The translations under genes were made by a program, and so were the position numbers. A stretch of 64,000 bases of DNA from Helianthus annuus (lineage: Eukaryota > Streptophyta > Magnoliopsida > Asterales > Asteraceae): NCBI RefSeq assembly GCF_002127325.2, contig NC_035434.2:76825343-76889342 (forward strand), read 5' to 3'. The notes beneath the pieces are model-generated. The model had not been told where the DNA came from. It did no database searches and saw nothing but the letters and a program-made list of their open reading frames with translations. Of this stretch, positions 1-10,144 are shown in pieces (position 1 is the first letter of the stretch; every line of letters begins with the position of its first letter).

Positions 1-1875
1 GAATTATTGGATAAGATAAAAATAAATTTGGAAGATTTGAGTTTAGAAGTGATAAACGAAATAAACAAAAGAATCAATTTGTGTTTGGGAACAAAAAGAA
101 AATCGGTGTATGATATGAAAAGAGGTTGTTATATTGATGATAATAGAAATCCTCTTAATCTTGTTACAATCTTTGGTGCAGGTACATATAAGATAGAGAA
201 AGAACAAGTACCGAAGGTTGAAGAATCTGTAAAGTCTGAGTATTCAAGTTCTGCATCAGCATGTTCAAAATGCGACAATTTCAAGACGGATAATGACAAA
301 CTTGTCAAAGACGCGGAAAGTTTGGCATTGGAAATCAAGAAGTTGAGAGAAGAGAAGCAGGCTGATGAAAAACAGATTCTTATGACTCAAGAAAGTTGTG
401 AGAAGTTGAAGGCAGAAAATGACAAACTGTTGGGTGGTTTGGACAGTTTGACATTTGAAAACAGGAAGTTGAAAGAAAATATAAAGGTTTTTGAAAACAA
501 ACAGAAATCGTCAGAAGATGAGGATTTCTGGATCAAGCTTGAAAACAAAAACCTGAAAGCCAGTGAATCAAAATTTCAAGAACAGATAAAAATTTTGGAA
601 AATGAAAAGACTGTTCTTGAAAATTTGAAGAATGATAATGAGAAAACAATCAAGTCTCATTTTGGGAGAATATCTCAGCTTGAAAGTGAAGCTGAGAATT
701 CGAGGAACAAAATTGATGAACTTGAGAAGAAATTGATAGGTTTTGTGACTAAATCAGACAGTTTGAATTTTCCCTGTCCAAAACCAATCAATTCTGTTCC
801 AATAAGTGACTGTGTCACAAACTTTGACTCTCTCAAAGTTGAAGATTGTGATGATGCATCCGATGATGAAAATGTTAAAAAAGAAAAACAAAAATTGGTT
901 TTAAATTTGAAAGAAAAATTTCAGAAAACTGTTTTGCAATCGACCGAAAAAGGTGAATGTTCTAAGCAAAAGCCTTTGAAGAAGAAAGCAGAACAGAAAC
1001 AAAAAGATAATAAAAGTTCATCGGATCGATCATCCAATCAAAAACAAAATTTACAAAAAATAAAAAATGTAAACTCAAAAAATGTTGGTAATAAGTGGTG
1101 CAGGTCAGACCACAGTGCTAAAGCGTCAAATCCAACAAAGTTGAGGAAGGAATATCACCAGGCCAAACAGTGTTACGACTTGAGTGTTTGGTACAACGGT
1201 GATAACTGGTACGATAACAGAATGTGTTACAGCTGCGGCTATCATGGACACATTGCTGTTAATTGCCAGTACTGGAGATATGAGACCAGGAGGTGCTATA
1301 ACTGCAATATCAAAGGTCATATTGCCCGAGATTGCCCGAGGAGATCAATGGGAAGATCAAGGGTTATGTCTCAGAAAGTGGCAAGAATTCCAGTCAAGGT
1401 CAAGCCCGAAGAACTAAAAGTTCGAGAACCAAAAGTTCAACAACCGAAAGTTCTAGAGACGAAAGTTAAACTTTCTCAGGGGCAGAAAGACCGACTGAGG
1501 AAGAAGAGAAAGAAAGCGAGAGAATATCTCGAGAAGATTTTGTCCTCGGGTTCACCGGACACAATGAATAAAAGTTCTGATGAATCAACTTCCTCGATTG
1601 CAAAGTCAAGCAAGACAGATTCATCAGATACAAATCTGAGGACTAAAGAGGAAGAGAAAAAGAAGAAAAAGGTCGGCGATGAATCTGACAGGTCAAAGTC
1701 GGACAAGCCACCTTCAGGCAATGATTCTGGTATGGTAAAACCAGAGGAGTCATGTGTTGAGGTAAAAGTTGAGAATTCTAGTTTAACAATGGATGAGAAA
1801 AACTTTCCACCATTGTTGAGCAAGAATTCAAAATCACCCAAGGTCAGTCAGGCTTGGGTGAAATTGTTTAAATAG
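1..1875 (+). CDS. Copia-type gag protein, 5'-partial (coiled coil and two zinc knuckles)
   Basis: The frame is open from the left edge to TAA at 1873-1875, about 624 codons, so the true start is upstream. The N-terminal two thirds are Lys/Glu-rich heptad-like sequence (about codons 85-250), predicted coiled coil. Two CCHC zinc knuckles follow at 1225-1266 (CYSCGYHGHIAVNC) and 1294-1335 (CYNCNIKGHIARDC), then a highly charged Lys/Ser-rich tail. Such proteins form the particle shell and bind element RNA. The usual Copia UBN2 capsid region is not seen and may lie upstream. The ORF stops cleanly after the tail instead of running into protease as in a typical Copia polyprotein. No frameshift or internal stop is visible, so this copy may be young. 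Function is inferred from motifs only. Confidence 0.75.
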   Translation, partial: ELLDKIKINLEDLSLEVINEINKRINLCLGTKRKSVYDMKRGCYIDDNRNPLNLVTIFGAGTYKIEKEQVPKVEESVKSEYSSSASACSKCDNFKTDNDKLVKDAESLALEIKKLREEKQADEKQILMTQESCEKLKAENDKLLGGLDSLTFENRKLKENIKVFENKQKSSEDEDFWIKLENKNLKASESKFQEQIKILENEKTVLENLKNDNEKTIKSHFGRISQLESEAENSRNKIDELEKKLIGFVTKSDSLNFPCPKPINSVPISDCVTNFDSLKVEDCDDASDDENVKKEKQKLVLNLKEKFQKTVLQSTEKGECSKQKPLKKKAEQKQKDNKSSSDRSSNQKQNLQKIKNVNSKNVGNKWCRSDHSAKASNPTKLRKEYHQAKQCYDLSVWYNGDNWYDNRMCYSCGYHGHIAVNCQYWRYETRRCYNCNIKGHIARDCPRRSMGRSRVMSQKVARIPVKVKPEELKVREPKVQQPKVLETKVKLSQGQKDRLRKKRKKAREYLEKILSSGSPDTMNKSSDESTSSIAKSSKTDSSDTNLRTKEEEKKKKKVGDESDRSKSDKPPSGNDSGMVKPEESCVEVKVENSSLTMDEKNFPPLLSKNSKSPKVSQAWVKLFK

Positions 1876-3799
1876 AAAAACCTGACTATGCCGGAGATCC
1901 CAAGATGGTATCGTGGATCATGAATCGGCACATTTCTTGAGAAATTTCACTTTGGTGATTTTTCGATTTACATGTGGTAAATCAGGGACATTAATTTGTA
2001 CTTGATTTTCTACTGATGGTTTATGATAAAACTGGAAATGATATATCTTTAAAATGTTTGAAGAAAACAAAATGAAGAGATAACCCCGAACTTACAAATG
2101 GTTGGAACACAAACTAATTTTTCCGGAAAAACCATTTTGATTGAAACAAAATTAAGTGTTTTGAAATCATTATGGGAAAATAGTTTGTTGTGAGGGGGAG
2201 TTCTGATTGTTTTTGCACGAGAATGGTGAATTGAGGTAATTCACATTGTGTTGTCAAGTTTCTTGTATAGTTTGTTTTCAATTTTTTCCTCGGAAAATCA
2301 AAATTGAAACATATTTTGATTTTAGGGGGAGTATTAAAATTTTGAAAAATTTAAAAAAATTGAAAAATGAAAATGAGTTTTGTTGCAAATAGAGGAGATG
2401 ATAGTACATCGGTGGACTATCACAGCATGCTAGAGATTTGTAAAGACAAAATTGTTTTTAAACAAGTCTTACTAATGATGTGTCAGTAGGCTTCACACAG
2501 TTAGTAAATTGTATTCGAGATATAAACATAAAATCAAAACTTACTTATTTTGTGGGGAACACTACTTGGATATATAGGTAACCCCTGAAATCTCGTTTGA
2601 AAGGTTTCTTATTCTGGAATACTAGGTTCTTGTACTCAATTGATGTCTGGGGTATTATTCCGGGACTTCTGCTGAACGGTAGTTCTGACCTAGTCCCTGG
2701 CTAATACTTTCTTCATATGCTTGAAACATAGCATAAAGCCCTCAGCTGATTAGACAATAAAATTGATGATCAGTTGTTGTAGCTGAAAAGATCCTCTAAA
2801 GGGGACCCACTGCTAAGTCGAAGCTGATATCTCTCTGCTGAACGGAAGTTCTGACCTGAGATCCCTCAGTTCTCGCATTTTTTCCCCTAATTTATATACA
2901 GATATCATTTGTAGTTATACTTACCTGTAGATCAGAATATTGGGATCTGGATACGGGAGTATATTCAAGAGGTGGGACACTCAAATAAGTCTAAGTTCTA
3001 AAACATTAAATACGTATCTTGAATCAATTGAAAATTTGTGTAGAGGTTTAAGTGGACAACAATACTGACAATCAGAAGTAAATTTGTTTTTAACATTTGC
3101 TGATTAATCAAGATCAACGGTGTTGATGATATGTCTCAAAAACCGATATGATCCTCTTGCACAATCTCTCAAAAATAGTGTTCATTTTTGTATTTCATTA
3201 AATTCAAAAATCCAAAAATATTGTATTTTTGTTTGATATTTGAAAACTACAAAAAGATTTTCGACAACAGAGTGTGAAGAACTGATATTTGACATTTCAA
3301 GTGCTAAACATGTTGAACTTGTGGTTTGAGAGAGAGTGTTAAATTGTGAAGATTTGAAATGCAAAATTGGTTCATTAACTTGATGACTAAGTTGAATGGT
3401 AACCTACAGTTTGATCTTCATAATTTTTCTTATATGATTTGCTGTTTCATTAAGTTGAACTTCAAATTGTATTAGTTTGTAATAGTATGGTTGAGTTTTG
3501 CAGGTTTCTGATCCTGTCGCTATGGATAGCCAGGAGACTTATCAGAACCAGAGAAGAGCTTAAACAGAGAAAGCCAGGAGTTGATTTCAATGGTGATAAC
3601 GATTTCCAGATAGAGATCCCAGCATGATGATAGGGGGAGTCTGATGAAAGTTAGAGCCAGAGAAAGATCCAGGCATATGATTCCAGGAAGGAATTCCTGA
3701 AGAAGATTTGATTCCAGGCTGAGTTCCTGAAGAAGACCGAACAAGAGTGAAGAGCTGGAAATGATTGAAGACTCTCACTGAAGATTCCGTCAACATTCA
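1876..3799 (+). other. Untranslated 3' region of element I with repeated AGGGGGAGT motifs
   Basis: I see no supported gene here. The stretch holds three internal copies of the nonamer AGGGGGAGT (2193-2201, 2324-2332, 3632-3640), identical to the one that abuts the LTR. It also holds two near-identical segments beginning gctgaacgg at about 2670 and 2837 (shared phrase agttctgacct). The rest is A/T-rich. In a complete Copia element this place would hold pol. Confidence 0.6.
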
Positions 3800-3809
3800 A
3801 GGGGGAGTC
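3800..3809 (+). other. Polypurine tract of element I
   Basis: AGGGGGAGTC lies directly before the TGTTGG start of the 3' LTR. This is where plus-strand DNA synthesis is normally primed. The same nonamer appears three more times upstream. Confidence 0.75.
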
Positions 3810-4243
3810 TGTTGGTGCAGTTGTCTGTCGACTACATCTTAGTTCGAGTCTTAGGACAGGGTTGTTCGTATTGTATATGTGTTTAGAATTTTAGGACCGC
3901 TTATAGGGTAAATGTGTCGGACCGCTTTTGTAACATTTAAGTGGACCGCCCAAATGTCAACTGGTAGGTTCGCTCATATGGACATGTCCATATGAGTGGT
4001 TCCTGACTCCTATATATAGGTGTCATATGGGTGGTTCCAGAAGATAGTCAGTACGGATGTGTGTGTGAAAAAGTGAAGCTCTGTCCGAATTGTCTCCATG
4101 TGCTTGTAAACTGTTATAGAATCAATAAAGGAGACGTTAAAGTGTGAAATCAAGCTTTACGAAGACTAATTCAATGAATTCCGCCTCTGGATTAGTCTAA
4201 GACCTCTTCTGATCGACTCATCGGGTCAGCAAACGATCCTACA
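3810..4243 (+). repeat. 3' LTR of element I (434 bp)
   Basis: It begins TGTTGGTGCAG after the polypurine tract and ends ATCCTACA, at the point where Athila integrase sequence resumes. It contains a perfect 24-bp palindrome at 3973-3996, a TATA box at 4011-4018 and AATAAA at 4124-4129, in the order expected of U3-R-U5. The boundaries are inferred from TG...CA ends and from the homology break; the 5' LTR is not available for comparison. Confidence 0.8.
4011..4018 (+). promoter_or_regulatory. TATA box in the LTR of element I
   Basis: TATATATA lies 14 bp downstream of the 24-bp palindrome at 3973-3996, in the expected U3 position. AATAAA at 4124-4129 is a plausible polyadenylation signal about 110 bp further on. 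Confidence 0.65.
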
Positions 4244-4633
4244 AAAACTGTAAACCTTGACTTAGAAACGGCAGGTAAAAATCGATTTTGTCAAATAAAT
4301 GAATTAGACGAACTAAGGAATTATGCATACTCTAACTCTGAAATTTATAAGGCAAGAATGAAAAATTTACACGACAAATATATCAAACCTAATGAATTTC
4401 GAGTAGGAGACCAAGTTCTGTTGTTTAATTCATGACTTCGATTATTTCTGGGTAAACTAAAATCTAGGTGGTCAGGACCTTTTTCCATCACCCATGTTTT
4501 TCCTCATGGTGTAGTAGAAATTAAAGCTCGAAATGGGATTCCATTCAAAGTCAATGGCCAACGGCTAAAACTCTATCGAGGATCCATTGAGGGTGAGGAA
4601 GAAGAGATCTCGCTTCAAACGGTCAACGAATAA
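4244..4633 (+). pseudogene. Athila integrase C-terminus, broken by element I and a nonsense codon
   Basis: The frame reads through a conserved stretch ([20 protein letters not shown], then the motif [12 protein letters not shown]) homologous to 44580-44950 in C. The 5' part of the domain is removed by the insertion ending at 4243. TGA at 4433-4435 replaces CGA of copy C, a C-to-T change at a CpG. The frame otherwise continues to TAA at 4631-4633. This region of Gypsy integrases helps bind DNA. It is dead here. Confidence 0.8.
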
Positions 4634-5428
4634 AAAGCATCCACATCATACCTGGTATGTTACGAACAAGTAAGTATACATCGAAAGCGGTAAGTCTTTT
4701 AACCATGCTTATTGGGAAAAACGGGCACTCACACGAGCACACAAAAAAAAAATATTTAAAAATTTGCTTGGCATGTGGCCGTGTCCGCTGGACACGGGGC
4801 CATGTCGGCGCAACTGTCGGGATAAAACCCTCTTTTTATAACAGTTACATCATTCCACACGCCCCGTTTCCCCGAAAAAGCTCTGGTCCGAGGCGATTTT
4901 CTGCAGATTTTCGACGTTACCTCTGAATCTAACAACATCAAGGTAAGATTCTATCATCATTAGCAGTTAGATTAGTTACTTGCATGTAGTCAAACATTAA
5001 AAATTTGGGGAAAAATCTAGGGTTCTTGAAGTTCATCCGGACGAACCTCAAATTTTTGAAGTAATCTGTTAGTATTAGTTTAGATTAGTGTAATAGGAAG
5101 TAAATACACTTGTATTGTTGATAGATTTGCCCGATTTCTCACAAAAACCTCAACCCCTTGTTTTTGAACCGAAAAAGATAAAATTGAAGAGGTAAACGGG
5201 TTGTTTTGGGAAAATCGGCACTTGGGGTTTCATTTTCGGGGGAAACCGCACCTACTTGGCCAAAAATTTTCAGATTTTCGGGACCGGGTCGAAAACTGAA
5301 GTTTTTGAGTAACAGACGCCTGGACACGGGGTCGTGCCCACTGAGCACGGGGCCGTGTCCAGCTCACTGTTTGCATTTTCTTCTGAAAATCTCACTGTTT
5401 CGTGCTAACTTTTGGTGTATTCTTTCAG
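4634..5428 (+). other. Spacer between pol and ORF3 of element A
   Basis: No gene is supported. It contains CACGGGG/CCGTG repeat units at about 4781-4810 and 5320-5360, and ends in a pyrimidine-rich tract, tattctttcag, immediately before the ORF3 ATG. The same layout precedes ORF3 in B and C. Confidence 0.65.
5411..5428 (+). promoter_or_regulatory. Splice-acceptor-like tract before ORF3
   Basis: TTTGGTGTATTCTTTCAG ends exactly at the ATG. The two other copies end GGTGTTTTCTTTCAG at 35545 and 45785. This fits a 3' splice site that would produce a subgenomic ORF3 mRNA. That is an inference from sequence only. Confidence 0.5.
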
Positions 5429-6544
5429 ATGTCGAAGTTCACAAGATTTAACGCGAATGAGCTCGATGCTAGGGCAAGATACGAGATACTTCAAACAAGA
5501 CCCGAAGAATACCCAAGGCAAGCATGCACGGACCTATTAACCTTGGTGAACCAGCTCGACCGATTCAACAACCTTGTTACCGGACCACTAAGGGTGGCCT
5601 TGACCACTCGACTTCGATCGGTACATCAATGCACTATGGAATTCTACAGTACTTTCACCTTCACTTCAAGGTGTGACCCGTTTGACAATGAGGGGGTTGC
5701 ATTTCGATGTGGTGGGACAAGGTACTCGATCTCTATGGCGCAATTTGGGGCAATAGTGGGACTGTATACGGAAGAATATTCGGGAAATGAGGAAAACACC
5801 GGGGGATTGCGAGATCTGGATGAAAATGAGTGCCAAGCCGCATGGGCCCAAATTGGTGAAGGACACTACAACCCGAGCAGCACAAAGAGTACTAAGCTGA
5901 GGGATCTGCTTTATCGCTACATTCATAGGCTCCTCACTTACTCTCTTAGCCAAAGACATGACAGTAGCGGCGTTGTTGGGTTAAAAGATTTGGTAGTCCT
6001 TCACTGCATCCACAACCGAAGGGCCCTCGATGTTCCATATCTCCTGCTTCGAAACATGCATCTGAACCGGCTTGCTCGTGCACCAACCCCTATCTTCAAG
6101 CACTTCACGCGCATTCCTAGGTCCTTTGAAAGGAGCCCATGGTTGGGACGAGTTGATATACACATTTGCCGCGCCATGAACCTAATTTATGAGGCGGAAG
6201 ACGGATCAGTGAGCTTTCAAAGGATGCAAGGCCATGCATGGAACCCACAGGAGGCCCTAGTCCTTCACGCTCCACCTCCCCACTACCAGTATCAACCCCA
6301 TGGTGATCCGGGCCAATCCTCCTCCCAAGGAGGCGGTTTTCCTAACCTTCAAAGTTTACATGATCTTTTGCAGGAAAACCTCATGTGCACCAGGAACACC
6401 TACAACCTTGCCAACAACACATACCACCGGGTCGGGGCTATCGAGCGAAACATCAATGATATCCAAGACGACATCGGAAGCATCCGGGAGTATATGGCGG
6501 GTCATGGGGACGGAGGTGATGACAGCGCTGAGGATATGGACTAG
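5429..6544 (+). CDS. Athila-type third ORF (post-pol, env-position protein), intact
   Basis: 371 codons from ATG at 5429 to TAG at 6542-6544. I chose the 5429 ATG because all three copies (also 35546 and 45786) start there, directly after TTTCAG. The protein begins MSKFTRFNANELDARARYEI. Its middle carries FDNEGVAFRCGG and YSISMAQFGAIVGLY, and its C-terminus is acidic with a probable short coiled coil. The family matches what is known as the Athila ORF-1/plant transposon protein group; its role is unknown. I see no signal peptide or membrane segment, so calling it an envelope is not supported. Relative to B and C it lacks about nine residues (the LFGGWIYRL region) in frame. It is the only intact ORF3 here, although its element's pol is dead. 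Confidence 0.75.
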   Translation: MSKFTRFNANELDARARYEILQTRPEEYPRQACTDLLTLVNQLDRFNNLVTGPLRVALTTRLRSVHQCTMEFYSTFTFTSRCDPFDNEGVAFRCGGTRYSISMAQFGAIVGLYTEEYSGNEENTGGLRDLDENECQAAWAQIGEGHYNPSSTKSTKLRDLLYRYIHRLLTYSLSQRHDSSGVVGLKDLVVLHCIHNRRALDVPYLLLRNMHLNRLARAPTPIFKHFTRIPRSFERSPWLGRVDIHICRAMNLIYEAEDGSVSFQRMQGHAWNPQEALVLHAPPPHYQYQPHGDPGQSSSQGGGFPNLQSLHDLLQENLMCTRNTYNLANNTYHRVGAIERNINDIQDDIGSIREYMAGHGDGGDDSAEDMD

Positions 6545-8444
6545 GAGGTTGAAGAAGGAGCAGGAGCGGGTTGATGGCGAGCCCACAGGTTACAGTCCCC
6601 TTTTATCTATCAAAACAATTGACGGCCTGCGTGCCGAGTGTTAGACAATTTACTTTCCTTAACTTCTTTTTACTTGCTGCTTTATTTTTCTTTTACTTTA
6701 TGGTTTGGATGATTGACTACGGTAATTTAGGACGTTTGGTATTGCTTGGTGTGGTATTTAGTGATAAAACAGGTACAATTGAGGCTTAGAGTGCTAATCG
6801 TTAGCACTAATAAAGCCAGGACAGGAAAACCGGAAGAAGAAACCTGTTTTTCAGCCTTGCAGACAGTCCACACGGGGACGTGTCCAGCCGACACGCCCCC
6901 GTGCCCACCTCCCAGATCTGCTGTTGTTTGTTTTTCTACAGATTTTTGCCAGACACGGGGTCGTGCATAGCCAACACGCCCTCGTGTCCGTCTTCTGTAA
7001 GTTTTCATTACTGGCAGTTAAACACGGGGTCGTGTCCAACGGACACGGGGCCGTGTCCAGACTGCCAGTGACCTAATATTTTGCTTTTAACACCATTTTA
7101 CACATTCAATCAACCTAAAAATTCATTTTTGGGACACATTGAGGACAATGTGTAATTTAAATGTGGGGGGGATGCTAAAACCTTGAATTTTGCAAGTCCT
7201 AATAACAAGCCTTACACAAAACTCTATTGGAATCGCTAATCACCACAAATTTTTTTCAAAAATTTTCTATTTTTTTTTACTTGTCTAAGTTTAAGTTGGG
7301 AATTCTAAGTCTAATAAGGTTATATTTTTATAAGTTTACAACCGATAGCGTCGTGATAAAAAGAACCAACATAAGAAAATTATGAAACGGCATGACAAGC
7401 TTAGTTAAAATTTGATTATATATACTTGATCACATAAAAACCCATTCCCACAAAAGTGAGTTTTGAGCCTTTATTGAGCATACAAATAGACATCTTTACG
7501 TTAAATGCTCATTTTTCGATTCTTGTGTGAATAGCCGCTTTGTTCTTACGACTCTAGAACTTGCCACGATAATTCATTCCCGGTCCTTACCAACTTAAAC
7601 CCAAGTAAGTAAATGATGGAGGCATTAGGACTAACCATTTTTCTTTCAACACCATTATTTTTATTTTTCTTTTCACCTACCCAAAAATTCCCCCTAGTTA
7701 ACCCCTTTGAGCCTAAACCTTTTCATTTCTTAACCCAAAACCCTTTTTACCCACCAAAAAAAAACTTTTTATTTTTACTCTTTTATTTTAGTAACAAGCT
7801 CGGTTTTCGTGTGACAAAAAAAATGATATTTTACAATGAAGTTTGAAATAAACAAACAAAGCTCCTCAAACAAAAGCTTGTTTGAATTAATACTTCATTA
7901 AAAAAATAATAATAATAAGTCACAAAAACAAAAATTTTTACGAAAACCGACGCTTCTTACGCCTTTCGCCCTTTTCCACTAACCACTAACCCAACTACCC
8001 ACCTTTAGCCCAAGCCTAACCCTTCACCCAAAAAGTCCTCTTGATATTTACAAAGGTATAAAGTTAAAAAGGAGGAGGATTGATTGCTTGGCAAGCTTAT
8101 GGTAGGAATAAGTTCCAATGCCGCTCTCGAGTGATTCACTAAAAATACACCTTCGGCCGAGTGTGAGTGATTTCTCCCATGAGGTATGTGAACTTGTATA
8201 TAAATGGAATTTTAGAAAGGTATGTTATGCCTTAATAAATAATTTACCTTATGAAAATTTTTTAGTAAATCATGACGAATAGGATTGTAAATAAATAAAA
8301 ATAAAACCTAAGCAATCTTGGAAAATCCTGACACTCTATGACAAGCCCAAAACCTTCTCTTCTACCCATTCCATTTGGGAGTGTAAGCCACAATTTAAAG
8401 AGTTTTACTTGAGGACAAGCAAAGATTCAAGTGTGGGGGATATT
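6545..8444 (+). other. Long 3' untranslated tract of element A
   Basis: About 1.9 kb without a supported ORF, but conserved in B (36725-38633), C (46947-48841) and, inverted, D (29516-31457). It contains CACGGGG units near 6870-7060. A hairpin plus G-run lies at 7136-7171 (stem ACATTG/CAATGT, loop AGGA). A second such module (8403-8440, stem ...CTTG/CAAG..., loop AGGA) touches the LTR and ends in the polypurine tract. The rest is A/T-rich. Confidence 0.7.
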
Positions 8445-10144
8445 TGATGTGTGTAAAATGCAACATATAAATTACATCAAATAAGGCATAAAACTAACCC
8501 TTTTTAAGTACTAATGTTGGGAAAGTGTATTTTTGTCTTACTTTTGTATTTTCAGGATTAAATGAGCTCAAATTAACAAAAGAAGCAAAAAGACAGCTAA
8601 ATCTAACATAAATACAAGAAAGGGAACAAAAGTGGACTGCCCGACCCCTCGACAGCATCCTCCCAAGCAAAACAGAGAAGACAGAAGACTGAACACGCCC
8701 CGTGCTCAGCGAGCACGGGGCCGTGCCCAAGAAGCAGCAGAAAAGACAAACCTGTAGAAGCTTCTATTGCTCACCACGGGGCCGTGCCCAGTGAACATGG
8801 GGGCGTGCCCAAAGTACTGCAAGCGCATTAATTGTAATTGCGAATTACAATTAATGAGGAGAGATAGTGTCAGACGGGCACGGGGCCGTGCCCAGCGGAC
8901 ACGGGGCCGTGCCCAGGCTTCTATTCAGCCTATAAATAGGAGTGCTTGGATCCATTGCAACTCATCCCTTGGCACACCACCTCTCTCACACTTCATCCAC
9001 CACCCACCACCATCACAACACCATCATCCACCACCATCATCCATTGTCCATCATAGAGTGTGTGAGTCATCTCGGGATCCAAGATTGATCGTAAGAGTTC
9101 TTGACAATCAAGGCCATGTTTGCCTAACTCTCTTAAATCACTTGGTGAAGACAAGTGTTTAGTATAATACTTTTTATTTTTAATCTTTTGCACTTCTTAA
9201 TTGGTTTTGTATTAATGACTTTAATAACTAGTTTCTTATGTTGAAGGTGATTCTTCCTTATCGTTTATCCGTGGTGTCTTGGCATTATTTTACTGTCTAT
9301 ATAAAATAAAAGATTTTCACCATTCATATCTCCACGGTCTATATGGAGGTATGTTGGCTACCTGGTCGGGGGTTAAGGGAACGGTTTGGTAAGGGTCTTG
9401 CCCTTGTTCAGCGTTTAGAGGTCGTGCAAGGGACCTGGGTCAAATTTAGTAGGACCTCCTTCGATACCCAAAGGTATTGGATGGCGGGGGTCCAAACTCT
9501 TTGATCCCCTCATAAGTTAACTACTACTAACACTATAACCCGGCTATTTAGGACTGTATCCCTACTGACTCAGACTACTTAGTCGATGGTAACGTCACAT
9601 CCAAAAGAGGGGCCTACCATAATTTGCATTAATAACTTAATTAATTATCTTTCAATAATCCGACCCTTTAGGATTGTATCCTTGCTGACTCAAACTACTG
9701 GGTTGAGGGTAACGTCGCCTTCAAAAGAGGGGCCTACTACAATAACTAAGATAATCTCTTAAACAAGTGCAAAAAGTGCGAAAATAATCAAAGGTTATAA
9801 TAACACACGAGTCGGATCCAAGTGATTCATCTTGTCTATCTGTTTTTATTTTTTATTTTATTTTTTAGCATTTAGTTAGTTTTATTTTTTTTCTTAGTTT
9901 AAAAAAATCTTTTTCTAACATTTTGATTTGATTAGACGTTGAGGATAAACCGAAACTAAAAGCTCTTGTGTCCTTGGACGACCTCGGTATCTTACCAACA
10001 CTATACTACGTCCACGATGGGTGCACTTGCCCATATGTGTGTTTAGTGTTAGTAAATATCGTGTTTTATAAATTTAAAACTTGGCTAAAGTGTAAAAAGG
10101 GCTTAAAATATATATCTAAAACATATACACACTTACACGCATCG
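8445..10144 (+). repeat. 3' LTR of element A (about 1.7 kb)
   Basis: It starts TGATGTGTG after GTGTGGGGGATATT and is alignable along its length with LTRs at 33479, 38634 and 48842. The end is tentative: relatives end CACACATCA, this copy reads CACGCATCG at 10136-10144. It contains GC-rich hairpin units (8690-8920), TATAAATA (8931-8938), two related modules near 9535-9630 and 9656-9750, and the tRNA-Asp-complementary segment at 9991-10009. Confidence 0.8.
8931..8938 (+). promoter_or_regulatory. TATA box of LTR A with upstream GC-rich hairpin units
   Basis: TATAAATA follows two GGACACGGGGCCGTGCCC-like units that end about 15 bp upstream. The same arrangement recurs at 34039, 39173 and 49400, and inverted at 28981 and 53007. 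Promoter function is inferred. Confidence 0.65.

Larger units (their letters stand above)
1..4243 (+). mobile_element. Copia-like LTR element 'I', 3' portion, gag without pol
   Basis: The element runs in from the left edge. It has a long gag-type ORF (1-1875), about 1.9 kb without a convincing ORF, a polypurine tract and a 3' LTR ending at 4243. Directly after the LTR comes the integrase tail of an Athila element, whose homologue at 44561 is uninterrupted, so this element inserted into that pol gene. No protease, integrase, RT or RNase H motif is visible between gag and LTR. That fits a non-autonomous gag-only (TR-GAG-like) element or one that lost pol by deletion. The Copia assignment rests on the coiled-coil/double-knuckle gag and the AGGGGGAGT tract before TGTTGG; the 5' LTR lies outside the window. 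Confidence 0.75.
4244..10144 (+). mobile_element. Athila-type Ty3/Gypsy element 'A', 3' portion
   Basis: The order is integrase tail (to 4633), GC-repeat spacer, ORF3 (5429-6544), untranslated tract (6545-8444), 3' LTR (8445-10144). The same order is seen in C (44500-50590) and, without pol, in B. The 5' part is cut off by element I and the window edge. The Athila assignment rests on pol similarity to C, the tRNA-Asp primer site of its relatives and the post-pol ORF. Confidence 0.8.

Noticed and set aside
5429..6544. Retroviral envelope gene
   Set aside because: It is in the env position, but I see no signal peptide, membrane span or fusion-like segment.
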